Shown here piece by piece: positions 48,767-57,761 of a DNA stretch of 64,000 nucleotides. A program made the translations under genes and the position numbers. This DNA is from an uncultured Piscinibacter sp. (GTDB lineage: Bacteria > Pseudomonadota > Gammaproteobacteria > Burkholderiales > Burkholderiaceae_C). The stretch covers positions 1 to 64,000 of the forward strand of contig NZ_CALFYO010000019.1 in assembly GCF_937952055.1 (NCBI RefSeq), written 5' to 3'. The notes under the pieces were generated by a model. The model was not told where the DNA came from, did not search any database, and saw nothing but the letters and a program-made list of their open reading frames with translations. Position 1 is the stretch's first letter. Each line of letters begins with the position of its first letter.

Positions 48767-49474
48767 TCAGCGGCATTGCAGCCGCTCGGCCAGGTCCAGC
48801 AGGCCGTCGGCGGAGACATCCACGGGCACGCTCGCGGCGGACTCGCCGATGCCGGGGCCGTGCTCGTCGGGCCGCGCAATGAAGGCGGTGCGCAACCCCG
48901 CGCCCGCGGCCGCGGCCAGGTCCGATGAATGCGCGGCCACCATCATCGCCTCGTGCGGCGCGCAGTCGAAGGCGTCGGCCGCCGTGAGGTAGACGATGGG
49001 CTTGGGCTTGTAGTCGCGCGCCAGCTCGGCGCCGGTGATCGCGTCCCAGTGCCAGTCGTGGCGCCGGGCGAGGTCGGCCATCAGCGAGATGTTGCCGTTC
49101 GAGCAGGGCGCCAGGCGATACTTCAGGCGAAGCCGTGCGAGGCCGGGCGTCACGTCGGGCCAGGCCTCGAGCCGGTGCCAGGCGTGGTTGAGGTGCCGTC
49201 GCGTCGGCTCGTCGACGTGGTCGAGGCCGAACGCCTGGAGCACGATGTCGAGGTTGCGCCGGTGCAGCACGTCGAGCTTGCAGAACGGAATGCGGCCGCT
49301 GCGCACCTCCTCCATCGCGCCCTGGTACTCGGCGCGCCAGGCGGTCGCGAAGGCCGCACCGTCCACCGCCATGCCGCGCGCGGCCAGCAGGCCGTGCACC
49401 TCGCGGGCGATCGAGCCGTGCCAGTCGGTCAGTGTGCCGAACACATCGAAGAGGAGCAGCTTCACTTCGTTCAT
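48767..49474 (-). CDS. Haloacid dehalogenase type II (HAD superfamily)
   Basis: The 235-residue protein has FDVFGTLTDWHGSIARE, with the nucleophilic Asp in the L-2-haloacid dehalogenase arrangement, and APCSNGN as motif II. ELARDYKPKPIVYLTAA and MMVAAHSSDLAAAAGAGLRTAFI complete motifs III and IV. Type II dehalogenases hydrolyse 2-haloacids with inversion, though many family members act on other substrates. It converges with the DsrE-like gene with ten bases between stops. Confidence 0.88.
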   Translation of the reverse strand: MNEVKLLLFDVFGTLTDWHGSIAREVHGLLAARGMAVDGAAFATAWRAEYQGAMEEVRSGRIPFCKLDVLHRRNLDIVLQAFGLDHVDEPTRRHLNHAWHRLEAWPDVTPGLARLRLKYRLAPCSNGNISLMADLARRHDWHWDAITGAELARDYKPKPIVYLTAADAFDCAPHEAMMVAAHSSDLAAAAGAGLRTAFIARPDEHGPGIGESAASVPVDVSADGLLDLAERLQCR

Positions 49475-49516
49475 GGCCGCAGCATAGCGCCGCGCCGCCA
49501 TGCGAGACTCGCGGCC

Positions 49517-50320
49517 ATGCCCGAGACGCCCAGGCCCTTTGCGCATTGCCCGGATTCCCTGCTCGCCGGCGTGGCGGGCGTGCTCACCGACATCGACGAC
49601 ACGCTCACCCACGAAGGCGCGATCGAGCCCGAGGCGCTGGACGCGCTCGCCGCGCTGCATGCCGCAGGGATCCCCGTCATCGCCGTCACCGGCCGCCCGA
49701 TGGGCTGGAGCGAGCCGTTCGCGCAGGCCTGGCCGATCGCGGCCATCGTGGCCGAGAACGGCGCGGTGGCGCTGTTCGCGCAGGGCAAGGTGCTGCACGT
49801 CGAGTACGCGCAGGACGACGCCACGCGCAGCCACCACGCGAAGCGCCTCACCGAAGTCGCGCAGCGCGTGGTGCGCGAGGTTCCCGGCGCCACGCTCTCA
49901 CGCGACAGCGCCGGCCGCGTCACCGACATCGCCGTCGATCACAGCGAGTTCGCGCACCTGGACGAGGCTGCCGTTGCGCGCGTGGTCGCGCTGATGAAGT
50001 CCGAGGGCATGAACGCCACCGTCAGCTCCATCCACGTCAACGGCTGGTTCGGCGAGCACGACAAGTGGAGCGGTGCACGCTGGATCGTTCGCCGCTTGCT
50101 CGACCGCGACGTGGCGGCCGAACGCGATCGCTGGATCTACGTCGGCGATTCCACCAACGACCAGCTGATGTTCGAGCACTTTCCGCTCAGCGTCGGTGTG
50201 GCCAACCTGATGCGCTTCGCCGCGCAGTTGCACACCTGGCCGGCGTGGATCACCCGGGAAGAGCGCGGCCGCGGCTTCGCCGAAGTCGCGACGCGGCTGC
50301 TGGCGGCGCGCGGCCGATGA
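49517..50320 (+). CDS. HAD-IIB family hydrolase
   Basis: The 267-residue protein has the nucleophile motif DIDDTLTHEG, the motif II region VIAVTGRPMGW and the acidic motif GDSTNDQLMF. The cap between them is of the Cof type (HAD-IIB). Related enzymes dephosphorylate sugar phosphates or mannosyl-3-phosphoglycerate; the substrate here is unknown. It is divergent from the type II dehalogenase with 42 bases between starts. Its stop overlaps the MFS start (ATGA). Confidence 0.85.
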   Translation: MPETPRPFAHCPDSLLAGVAGVLTDIDDTLTHEGAIEPEALDALAALHAAGIPVIAVTGRPMGWSEPFAQAWPIAAIVAENGAVALFAQGKVLHVEYAQDDATRSHHAKRLTEVAQRVVREVPGATLSRDSAGRVTDIAVDHSEFAHLDEAAVARVVALMKSEGMNATVSSIHVNGWFGEHDKWSGARWIVRRLLDRDVAAERDRWIYVGDSTNDQLMFEHFPLSVGVANLMRFAAQLHTWPAWITREERGRGFAEVATRLLAARGR

Positions 50321-51468
50321 CCGAGCGGCGGATCTTCGTCACGGCATTCGCGCTCGCCATGGGCGCGGCCGTCTCGCTCGGGCTGGCGCGCTTTTCCTAC
50401 GCGCTGCTCTTGCCGCCGATGCGGTCCGACCTTGGCTGGAGCTACTTCACTGCCGGCGCAATGAACACCGTCAACGCCGTGGGCTACCTTGCCGGCGCGC
50501 TGCTGCTGCCGCGGGCGCTGGGTCGGCTCGAGGCGCGCACGGTGTTCCTCGCCGGCGGCTGGGGCGCGGCAGCGCTGCTCGCGCTGCACGGCCTGGTGCG
50601 CGACGATGCGCTGCTGTACGTGCTGCGCGGGCTGACCGGAGTGGTCAGCGCGATCAGCTTCGCCAGTGGCGGGCTGCTCGCGGCGTGGCTCGGCCAGGCG
50701 CCGGGCGCGAAGCCCTCGCTGGTGCTCGGCCTGTACTACGGTGGCACGGGGCTGGGAATTGTCGCCTCCGCGCTGGTCGTGCCGCCGCTGCCCTGGCCGT
50801 CCGCCTGGCAGGGCCTGGCGCTGGCCGCGCTCGCGGCCACGCTGGTGATGGCCTGGGGCACCAAGCCGCTGGCAGCCGCGCCCGCAGCACCGCCGGCGCG
50901 CGGCGAGGGCTTCCGAGCGCGCGACTTCGCCTTCGGCCTGGCCGGCTACCTGATGTTCGGCCTCGGCTACATCGGCTACATGACCTTCATCGTCACGCTG
51001 CTGAAAGAGCAGGGCGCTTCCGCCGGCACGGTGGTGGCGTTCTACATCCTGCTCGGCACGGGCGTGATCGCCTCGTCGTGGCTGTGGGCGCCGCTGCTGC
51101 AGCGCTACCGCGGTGGCCAGCCGCTGGCCCTCCTCAACGCCCTGCTGGCACTGGCCACGCTGCTGCCCGTGCTCAGCGCGCATCCGCTCGCGGCCTTTGC
51201 ATCCGGCGCGCTGTTCGGCGCGGTGCTCCTCTCGCTGGTGGCCTCCACCACCGCCCTGGTGCGGCACAACCTGCCGCCGGCCGCCTGGCCGGCGGGCATC
51301 GCGGCCTTCACCAGCATCTTCGCGGCCGGGCAGATCGTCGGGCCCATTCTGGTCGGCTGGGTGGCCGACGGCGCCGGCGGCCTGCTGCGCGGACTGGCGA
51401 TCTCGGCCCTGCTGCTGGCGGTGGGCGCCGCGCTGGCGGCGCTGCAGAAGCCGCTGACGCTGCACTGA
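50317..51468 (+). CDS. MFS transporter (YbfB/YjiJ-like)
   Basis: The 383-residue protein has twelve hydrophobic segments. The opening MGAAVSLGLARFSYALLLPPMRSDLGWSYFTAGAMNTVNAVGYLAGAL is typical of the YbfB/YjiJ group, a small MFS branch with unknown cargo. A hydrophilic loop (about 190-205) splits the two six-helix halves. It is coupled to the HAD hydrolase. After its stop there are 241 bases without a recognisable gene. Confidence 0.88.
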   Translation: MTERRIFVTAFALAMGAAVSLGLARFSYALLLPPMRSDLGWSYFTAGAMNTVNAVGYLAGALLLPRALGRLEARTVFLAGGWGAAALLALHGLVRDDALLYVLRGLTGVVSAISFASGGLLAAWLGQAPGAKPSLVLGLYYGGTGLGIVASALVVPPLPWPSAWQGLALAALAATLVMAWGTKPLAAAPAAPPARGEGFRARDFAFGLAGYLMFGLGYIGYMTFIVTLLKEQGASAGTVVAFYILLGTGVIASSWLWAPLLQRYRGGQPLALLNALLALATLLPVLSAHPLAAFASGALFGAVLLSLVASTTALVRHNLPPAAWPAGIAAFTSIFAAGQIVGPILVGWVADGAGGLLRGLAISALLLAVGAALAALQKPLTLH

Positions 51469-51709
51469 CGGGTCGATCCCTACAACTCCCTTCTACGGCC
51501 TGCGACCCGCGCCGGGGAGCGGAACCTGGAGCGCTTGCGGCTTGGTCTGGGGGCGATCGTTCTGGCGACGGTGGGTGCTGGTGGGCGGCGGCGGAGGCGG
51601 CGGAAACGATGCCACCCCGGCGTCCAGTGGCGCGTCCAGCCTCCGCGCTGCGGCGCGTGGAATCGAGCGCCCCGGCAGGGGCACGGTTGAGGTCGGCCGG
51701 CAGCGAGCG

Positions 51710-52795
51710 TCAGTCCGGCGTGCTGGCGAGGAAGGCTCGCAGCCGCTCGATCTCCGCGTCCAGCTCGCGGCGGAAGGCGGCCTCGCGCGGTGCCTTTCCA
51801 CCGACGTAGCCGAAGCGCAGGTCGAGCGTGCCGCCGACGTTGACCGCGTTGGCCCAGCCGAGTACGCGGTCGCGCCACAGCAGCGGCAGCGCGTAGTAGC
51901 CGAACTGGCGCCGCGCCGGCGGGGTGTACGCCTCGAAGCGGTAGGCCCAGTCCCAGAACAGCTCGAAGCGCCGCCGGTCCCACACCAGCGGGTCGAAGGG
52001 CGCGAGCAGGCGTACGCACTCCTCGGGATCGCGACTCCGCAGCCGTTCGCCTGCCGGCCAGTACCAATCGACGCCTTCGATGCGTGCGTGCGCCAGACGC
52101 TGCTTCGCACGCGCCATCGCCGCCGCGCGTTGGCCGCGCCATTGCGGCACGCCGCCGCACAGATGACTGAGCAACTGCCCCAGTGTCGGGGCAGGCAGCG
52201 GTGCGTACTTGGCGACGACGACGTCGATCAGCGCGTCGTGGGCCGCGCGCGGATCCTCGGGCGCCGGCATCGCGTCGCGCTCTGCGTAGAGGCGGATGCC
52301 GCCTTCGCGCCTCGCCACGCGCAGCAGGCCGCGGTAGTGCATGCCGTCGAGCAGCTGCGTGCTCGCGTTCGAGGAGCCGCCGAACCAGTTGATCGTCTTG
52401 CCGTGCGCGAATTCGGCGTCGACCTCCCTCGGATGCACCACGCCGCGATCGCGCACGAACTCGAGCACCGCGTGCGCCTGCTTCCAGCGTGCCTTCGTCC
52501 ACACCGCGCGCGGCGTGCGCGGATGCATCAGGTGGTGCAGGGGGCGCGTCACGAAGCCGTAGTTGACGAAGTAGTCCTCCTCGACCGCGAGCTTCGGGTA
52601 GCGGCGCTCGAGCTCGCCGGCGCGGTAGTCGGCGACGCGCTGGCGCAGCATCAAGTCCTGCGCGCGCGCCGGCGCGCGGATCGGGTCGGCCTGCACGAAG
52701 CCGAGCCTCGCGATGGCGCGCGGCAGCGTGGTCGGCGCGAAGAAGGTACGCGCGATGGCATGGCGGCGCAGCGCGTCCAGCGTGGTCTTGGGCAT
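51710..52795 (-). CDS. YcaQ/AlkX-type winged-helix DNA glycosylase
   Basis: The 361-residue protein belongs to the HTH_42/YcaQ family. The QxD motif Q35-A-D37 in GFVQADPIRAPARAQDL is the catalytic signature. EDYFVNYGFVTRPLHHLMHPR and the C-terminal LLAPFDPLVWDRRRFELFWDWAYRFEAYTP are conserved. YcaQ unhooks interstrand DNA crosslinks made by alkylating agents. It is divergent from an MBL-fold gene, 43 bases apart. The role in this organism is inferred from the family. Confidence 0.88.
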   Translation of the reverse strand: MPKTTLDALRRHAIARTFFAPTTLPRAIARLGFVQADPIRAPARAQDLMLRQRVADYRAGELERRYPKLAVEEDYFVNYGFVTRPLHHLMHPRTPRAVWTKARWKQAHAVLEFVRDRGVVHPREVDAEFAHGKTINWFGGSSNASTQLLDGMHYRGLLRVARREGGIRLYAERDAMPAPEDPRAAHDALIDVVVAKYAPLPAPTLGQLLSHLCGGVPQWRGQRAAAMARAKQRLAHARIEGVDWYWPAGERLRSRDPEECVRLLAPFDPLVWDRRRFELFWDWAYRFEAYTPPARRQFGYYALPLLWRDRVLGWANAVNVGGTLDLRFGYVGGKAPREAAFRRELDAEIERLRAFLASTPD

Positions 52796-52838
52796 GTCCC
52801 GATGATGCCGCGTCGTGCGCTCGGGGAGAATCGGACGC

Positions 52839-53792
52839 ATGAGCAATGCCGCCTCCGTGCATGAGCATCCCGCCCTGGCCGGGCTGCGCGTGTTCGAGCG
52901 CGGCTGGCTGTCCTCGAACAACATCCTCGTGAGTGCGGCCGAGGGCGAGGAGGGTGCGACGCTGATCGACACCGGACACGTCAACCATGCGGCGCAGACG
53001 CTGTCGCTGCTGCGCCATGCGCTGGGCGACGCGCCGCTGGCGCGCATCGTCAACACCCATCTGCACAGCGACCACTGCGGCGGCAATGCCGCGCTGGCGC
53101 GGGCCTTCGGCGCACGCATCATCATCCCACCGGGGCTGGCGGCGGCGGCGCGCGCCTGGGCGGCGGACGCGCTCAGCTACGAGGCCACCGGCCAGCGGTG
53201 CGAGCGCTTCGAGGTGCATGCCACCCTGTCCGCCGCCGAGGTGCTGGAGGCCGGCGGACGGCGTTTCGAGGCCATCGCCGCGCCGGGCCACGATCCGCAT
53301 TCGGTGATGCTGTTCGATGCGGCGAACGGGCTGCTGATCTCGGCCGATGCGCTGTGGGAAAACGGATTCGGCGTGGTCTTCCCCGAGATGGAGGGCGAGC
53401 CCGGCTTCGCCGACGTGGCCGCGGTGCTCGACGCCATCGGGCGCCTGCCGGTGCGGCTGGTGGTGCCGGGCCACGGCGCGCCGTTCACCGATGTCGAGGC
53501 TGCGCTCGGTCGCGCCCGCTCGCGCCTGGCGTCCTTCCTCGCCGAGCCGGCGCGCCACGCCAGGCACGGCGTGAAGGTGCTGATCAAGTACCACCTGATG
53601 GAGGTGCGCGAGCAGCACGAGGACGACTTGCTGCGCTGGGCGGCGGCCACGCCGCTGTTCACCGGCGTGTGGCACCGCCATGGCCGCGCGCAGGCTGATT
53701 CACCCGAGGGCTGGTGCGCGGCGCTGGTGAACGAACTGGTGGGATCGGGCGCGCTGCGGCGGCGTGCGGGCGTCGTCTCCGACGCAGGCTGA
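52839..53792 (+). CDS. MBL-fold metallohydrolase
   Basis: The 317-residue protein has the metal motif NTHLHSDHCGGN (HxHxDH), a later APGHDPHS, LISADALWENGF and PGHGAPF, giving the two-metal beta-lactamase fold. A C-terminal helical region (about 225-300) is found in the glyoxalase II-like and RNase-like relatives. The substrate is unknown. ATG 52839 is preferred over GTG 52815, which adds eight residues without a clear ribosome binding site. Confidence 0.87.
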   Translation: MSNAASVHEHPALAGLRVFERGWLSSNNILVSAAEGEEGATLIDTGHVNHAAQTLSLLRHALGDAPLARIVNTHLHSDHCGGNAALARAFGARIIIPPGLAAAARAWAADALSYEATGQRCERFEVHATLSAAEVLEAGGRRFEAIAAPGHDPHSVMLFDAANGLLISADALWENGFGVVFPEMEGEPGFADVAAVLDAIGRLPVRLVVPGHGAPFTDVEAALGRARSRLASFLAEPARHARHGVKVLIKYHLMEVREQHEDDLLRWAAATPLFTGVWHRHGRAQADSPEGWCAALVNELVGSGALRRRAGVVSDAG

Positions 53793-53820
53793 ACCCGCAG
53801 CCGGCGACGACGCGCGGGCC

Positions 53821-55002
53821 TTACAGCCCGGCAGCCGCCTTCAGCGCCGCCGCCTTGTCCGTGCGTTCCCAGCTGAACTCCGGTTCCTCGCGGCCGAAGT
53901 GGCCGTAGGCGGCCGTCTTCTCGTAGATCGGGCGCAGCAGGTCCAGCATCTGGATGATGCCCTTCGGGCGCAGGTCGAAGTGTTCGTTGACCAGCGCCGC
54001 GATTTTCGCGTCGGGGATCTTGCCGGTGCCTTCGGTGTAGACGGTCACGTTCATCGGCTTGGCCACGCCGATCGCGTAGGCCACCTGCACCTGGCACTGC
54101 TTGGCCAGGCCGGCCGCGACCACGTTCTTCGCCACGTAGCGCGCCGCGTAGGCGGCCGAGCGGTCCACCTTGCTCGGATCCTTGCCGGAGAACGCGCCGC
54201 CGCCGTGCGGGCAGGCGCCGCCATAGGTGTCGACGATGATCTTGCGTCCGGTCAGGCCGCAGTCGCCCTGCGGGCCGCCGATGACGAAGCGGCCCGTGGG
54301 GTTGACCAGGTAGCGTGTGTCCTTCAGCCATTCCTTGGGCAGCACCGGCTTGATGATCTCCTCGATCACCGCCTCGTAGAAGCTCGCCTTCAGCTTGGTC
54401 GCCGTCTCGCTCTGGTCGGGGTGGTGCTGGGTGGACAGCACCACCGTGTCGATCGAGTGCGGCCTGCCGTCCACGTAGCGCATCGTCACCTGGCTCTTCG
54501 CGTCCGGGCGCAGGAAGGGCAGGCGGCCATCCTTGCGCAGCTGCGCCTGGCGCTCGACCAGGCGGTGCGCGTAGTAGATCGGCGCGGGCATCAGCTCGGG
54601 CGTCTCGTCGCAGGCGTAACCGAACATCAGGCCCTGGTCGCCGGCGCCGGTGTTCAGGTGGTCATCGCTGGCGTGGTCCACGCCCTGGGCGATGTCGTTG
54701 CTCTGCTTGTCGTAGGCGACGAGCACCGCGCAGCCTTTGTAGTCGATGCCGTACTCGGTGTTGTCGTAGCCGATGCGCTTGATGGTGTCGCGCGCGACCT
54801 GGATGTAGTCGACATGCGCATTGGTGGTGACTTCACCCGCCAACACCACCAGGCCGGTGTTCGTCAGCGTCTCCGCAGCGACGCGCGAGCGCGGGTCCTG
54901 CTTGAAGATCGCATCGAGGATGGCGTCCGAGATCTGGTCGGCGACCTTGTCGGGGTGGCCCTCGGAGACGGATTCGGACGTGAAAAGGAAATCGTTCGAC
55001 AC
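53821..55002 (-). CDS. metK: S-adenosylmethionine synthetase (MetK)
   Basis: MetK joins methionine and ATP to SAM, the methyl donor for many enzymes in this window. FLFTSESVSEGHPDKVADQISDA opens the N-terminal domain. GAGDQGLMFGYA and GGGAFSGKDPSKVDRSAAY are the two PROSITE-type signatures. The GTG at 55002 gives a 393-residue protein of usual size and has GGAG eight bases upstream; ATG 55026 would add eight residues. It is divergent from an lpxL-type gene. Confidence 0.96.
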   Translation of the reverse strand: MSNDFLFTSESVSEGHPDKVADQISDAILDAIFKQDPRSRVAAETLTNTGLVVLAGEVTTNAHVDYIQVARDTIKRIGYDNTEYGIDYKGCAVLVAYDKQSNDIAQGVDHASDDHLNTGAGDQGLMFGYACDETPELMPAPIYYAHRLVERQAQLRKDGRLPFLRPDAKSQVTMRYVDGRPHSIDTVVLSTQHHPDQSETATKLKASFYEAVIEEIIKPVLPKEWLKDTRYLVNPTGRFVIGGPQGDCGLTGRKIIVDTYGGACPHGGGAFSGKDPSKVDRSAAYAARYVAKNVVAAGLAKQCQVQVAYAIGVAKPMNVTVYTEGTGKIPDAKIAALVNEHFDLRPKGIIQMLDLLRPIYEKTAAYGHFGREEPEFSWERTDKAAALKAAAGL

Positions 55003-55129
55003 TCTTAAACTCCAGTCAGGTTGCACTTGCGTTGCCGGCCTGGGGAATCTGGAGGAGCGGCGAACGCTTTAGCAGGATTTGTGAGTCGCCCCGCAAGTAG
55101 TTCAGTAACTCGGCGACGCCCCGATTATA
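55003..55129 (-). promoter_or_regulatory. metK promoter and structured leader
   Basis: On the minus strand TATAAT (55124-55129) is a consensus -10. Transcription should start near 55117, which gives a leader of about 115 bases before the metK GTG. The leader opens with a hairpin: GTCGCC/GGCGAC arms (55112-55117 with 55085-55090) enclosing a smaller AGTT/AACT stem. I do not recognise a known SAM or SAH riboswitch class in it. No clear -35 is seen. Confidence 0.55.
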
Positions 55130-55134
55130 GAAAG

Positions 55135-55995
55135 ATGATCCGACTGTTCCGCTGGCTGTCTCGCCGCCCCTTGGGCCTATTGCACACCCTGGGTGCGGGG
55201 GTCGGCTGGATCGGCTACCTGCTCTCGCCGACTTATCGGCACCGCTTCCGGGACCATGTGCGCCAGGCCGGCGTGAGCGCCGCCGCGGCGCGCGCGGCCA
55301 TCGCCGAAGCCGGGCGCATGGTGATGGAGCTGCCCTTTCTCTGGTTGCGGCCGGCGACGCGGCCGCTCGCGGAGTTCACGCGCATCGAAGGCGCCGAGCT
55401 GGTCGCGGCTGCCCACGCGGATGGCCGCGGCCTGCTGCTGCTGACACCCCACCTGGGGTGCTTCGAGATCTGCGCGCAGGCCTACGCCGAGCGATTTGCA
55501 CCGCAGTACGGGCCGGTCACCGTGCTCTACCGGCCGGCCAAGCAGGGGTGGCTGCGCGAGGTGATCGAGAGCTCGCGTGCGCGGCCGGGACTGGCCACCG
55601 CGCCGGCCTCGCTCGCGGGCGTGAGGCAGATGATCCGCGCGCTGCGCCGCGGCGAGACAGTGGGCCTGCTGCCCGACCAGGTGCCGCCGGAGGGCATGGG
55701 CGAGTGGGCGCCCTTCTTCGGCCGCCCGGCCTACACGATGACGCTGGCCGCGCGGCTGGCGCAGCAGACCGGTGCCGCGGTGCTGCTGATCTGGGGCGAA
55801 CGGCTTCGTGGCGGCCGGGGTTACGTTGTGCGAATCCTGCCCATGAACGAGGCGTTGCCGGTCGACGTGGCCGCGCAGGCGGAGTCCGCGGCGGTCATCA
55901 ACCGTGCGATGGAGTCGCTGATCCGCCAATGCCCGCAGCAGTACCTGTGGGGCTACCACCGCTTCAAGGAGCCGCGCGCGGGCGCGGCGGAGTGA
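55135..55995 (+). CDS. lpxL: Lipid A biosynthesis acyltransferase (LpxL/HtrB family, copy 1)
   Basis: The 286-residue inner membrane protein has an N-terminal hydrophobic helix and TPHLGCFEI, the HxxxxE catalytic motif of the LPLAT/LpxL family. ALRRGETVGLLPDQVPPEGMGEWAPFFGRPAY is the second conserved block. LpxL-type enzymes add secondary acyl chains to lipid A from acyl-ACP. Its promoter must lie in the metK leader region. A second family member follows after seven bases. Confidence 0.9.
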   Translation: MIRLFRWLSRRPLGLLHTLGAGVGWIGYLLSPTYRHRFRDHVRQAGVSAAAARAAIAEAGRMVMELPFLWLRPATRPLAEFTRIEGAELVAAAHADGRGLLLLTPHLGCFEICAQAYAERFAPQYGPVTVLYRPAKQGWLREVIESSRARPGLATAPASLAGVRQMIRALRRGETVGLLPDQVPPEGMGEWAPFFGRPAYTMTLAARLAQQTGAAVLLIWGERLRGGRGYVVRILPMNEALPVDVAAQAESAAVINRAMESLIRQCPQQYLWGYHRFKEPRAGAAE

Positions 55996-56002
55996 GACCG
56001 CC

Positions 56003-56878
56003 TTGGCGACCCGACTGCTGCTCGGCCTGCTGTGGCTGCTGCACTGGCTGCCGCTGCCCGTCCAGGCCGCCTTCGGCCGCGGCCTTGGCGCAGTGCTCTA
56101 CCGGCTGGCCCGTTCGCGCCGCCGCATTGCGCTGCGCAACCTCGAGCTGTGCTTTCCAGAGATGGGCGCGGCCGAGCGCGAGGGGCTCGCGCGCGACCAC
56201 TTCGGCTGGCTCGGGCGCAGCATCGTCGAGCGCGGCCTGCTGTGGTGGGCGCCGCGCGAGCGGCTGATGCGGCTGATCCACGTCGAGGGCGAGGTCGACC
56301 TCGCCGAGCGCAGCGAACGCCCGGTGATGTGGCTGGTGCCGCACTTCATGGCGCTCGACGTGGCCGGCGCCTCGGTGCTGCTGTTCCAGAAGAAGAAGGG
56401 CGCATCGATCTACCAGCAGCAGACCAATGCGGTGATGGACGCGGTGATCCGCCGCGGCCGGCTGCGCCTGGGCAACGCGGTGATCTTCCCGCGCAGCGAC
56501 TCGGCCAAGCCACTGATCCGCGAGATCCGCCAGGGAACGGGCTTCTTCAACCTGCCCGACATGGACTTCGGCGAGCGCGACGCCGCCTTCGTACCCTTCT
56601 TCGGCGTGCCGGCGGCGACGCTGCTCGCGCCTTCGCGCATGGCCAAGCTGCTCGACATGGTGGTGCAGCCGGTGCTGGCCGAGATGCTGCCGGGCGGGCA
56701 GGGCTACCGCGTGCGCTTCCTGCCCGCCTGGGACGACTTCCCCAGCGACGATCCGCTCGCCGACACCGCTCGCATGAACCGCTGGATCGAGCAGGAGATA
56801 CGCCGCAATCCGGCGCAGTACCTGTGGGTGCACAAGCGCTTCAAGACGCGGCCCGCCGGGGAGCCTTCGCTGTATTGA
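56003..56878 (+). CDS. Lipid A biosynthesis acyltransferase (LpxL/LpxM family, copy 2)
   Basis: The 291-residue protein has an N-terminal membrane helix, RRIALRNLELCFPEM, and VPHFMALDVAG, which gives the HxxxxD motif. GTGFFNLPDMDFGERDAAFVPFFGVPAATL is the second block. It begins with TTG at 56003, seven bases after copy 1; no in-frame ATG is near. Two adjacent, divergent copies suggest different acyl positions on lipid A. Confidence 0.9.
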   Translation: MATRLLLGLLWLLHWLPLPVQAAFGRGLGAVLYRLARSRRRIALRNLELCFPEMGAAEREGLARDHFGWLGRSIVERGLLWWAPRERLMRLIHVEGEVDLAERSERPVMWLVPHFMALDVAGASVLLFQKKKGASIYQQQTNAVMDAVIRRGRLRLGNAVIFPRSDSAKPLIREIRQGTGFFNLPDMDFGERDAAFVPFFGVPAATLLAPSRMAKLLDMVVQPVLAEMLPGGQGYRVRFLPAWDDFPSDDPLADTARMNRWIEQEIRRNPAQYLWVHKRFKTRPAGEPSLY

Positions 56879-56884
56879 CGCAGC

Positions 56885-56890
56885 CATAAT
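56885..56890 (+). promoter_or_regulatory. Candidate -10 element close to the dapF start
   Basis: CATAAT ends six bases before the dapF ATG at 56897, in the 18-base gap after the second acyltransferase gene. If used, the transcript would begin at or next to the start codon. No -35 is visible, so readthrough from the lpxL genes may be the main source of dapF mRNA. Confidence 0.3.
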
Positions 56891-56896
56891 CGCGCG

Positions 56897-57751
56897 ATGC
56901 GGCTCCACTTCACCAAGATGCAGGGCGCGGGCAACGACTTCGTCGTGCTCGACGCCACGCGCAAGCCGATCACGCTGACGACCGAGCAGCTGCGCCGCCT
57001 CGGCGACCGCCGCTTCGGTGTCGGCGCCGACCAGATCCTCGTCGTCGAGAAGAGCACCACCCCGCGCGTGGACTTCCGCTACCGCATCTTCAACGGCGGC
57101 AGCGGCGACGAGGTCGAGCAGTGCGGCAATGGCGCGCGCTGCTTCGTGCGCTTCGTGCAGGAAAAGGGCCTGACGGCCAAGAGCACCGTGCGCGTCGAGA
57201 CGATGAACACGCTGCTCGAGCTGCATTCGCAGGCCGACGGCCGCGTGACGGTGGACATGAACGCACCGGTCTTCGAGCCGTCGCGCGTGCCCTTCGATGC
57301 GAGCGGGCTGGTAGCGCGCGAGACGAACGGCTTCACGCTCTGGCCGCTGGACCTGGGCGACTACAGTGTCGAGGTGGCGGTGCTGTCGATGGGCAATCCG
57401 CATGCGGTGCAGTTCGTGCACGATGTCGACGAGGCGCTGGTGGCGCAGCAGGGTCCGGCGATCGAGACGCATGCGCGCTTCCCCCGTCACGTCAATGCCG
57501 GCTTCGTGCAAGTGCTCTCGCGCAAGCGCATCAGGCTGCGCGTGCACGAGCGAGGTGCCGGCGAGACGCTGGCCTGCGGCACCGGCGCCTGCGCGGCGGT
57601 GGTGGCGGGCATCCGGCTCGGCCTGCTCGACGCGAAGGTCGACGTCGAAACGCGCGGCGGCCTGCTCTCCATCGAGTGGGGCGGCAGCGCGCAGCATGTG
57701 TTCATGACGGGGCCGGCGGTCACCGTCTTCGAGGGCGAGATCGACTTATGA
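56897..57751 (+). CDS. dapF: Diaminopimelate epimerase (DapF)
   Basis: DapF converts LL- to meso-diaminopimelate for lysine and peptidoglycan. The 284-residue protein begins MRLHFTKMQGAGNDFVVLDA. The catalytic Cys pair lies in EQCGNGARCFVRF and ACGTGACAAVV. A Glu in RGAGETLACG assists substrate binding. The gene order dapF-DUF484-xerC is widely conserved in Proteobacteria. Confidence 0.96.
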   Translation: MRLHFTKMQGAGNDFVVLDATRKPITLTTEQLRRLGDRRFGVGADQILVVEKSTTPRVDFRYRIFNGGSGDEVEQCGNGARCFVRFVQEKGLTAKSTVRVETMNTLLELHSQADGRVTVDMNAPVFEPSRVPFDASGLVARETNGFTLWPLDLGDYSVEVAVLSMGNPHAVQFVHDVDEALVAQQGPAIETHARFPRHVNAGFVQVLSRKRIRLRVHERGAGETLACGTGACAAVVAGIRLGLLDAKVDVETRGGLLSIEWGGSAQHVFMTGPAVTVFEGEIDL

Positions 57752-57761
57752 AGGGCGCGCT

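Noticed and set aside
55003..55129. A known SAM riboswitch upstream of metK
   Set aside because: A hairpin and long leader are present, but none of the conserved cores of the SAM classes that I know could be matched; it is reported only as an unassigned leader.
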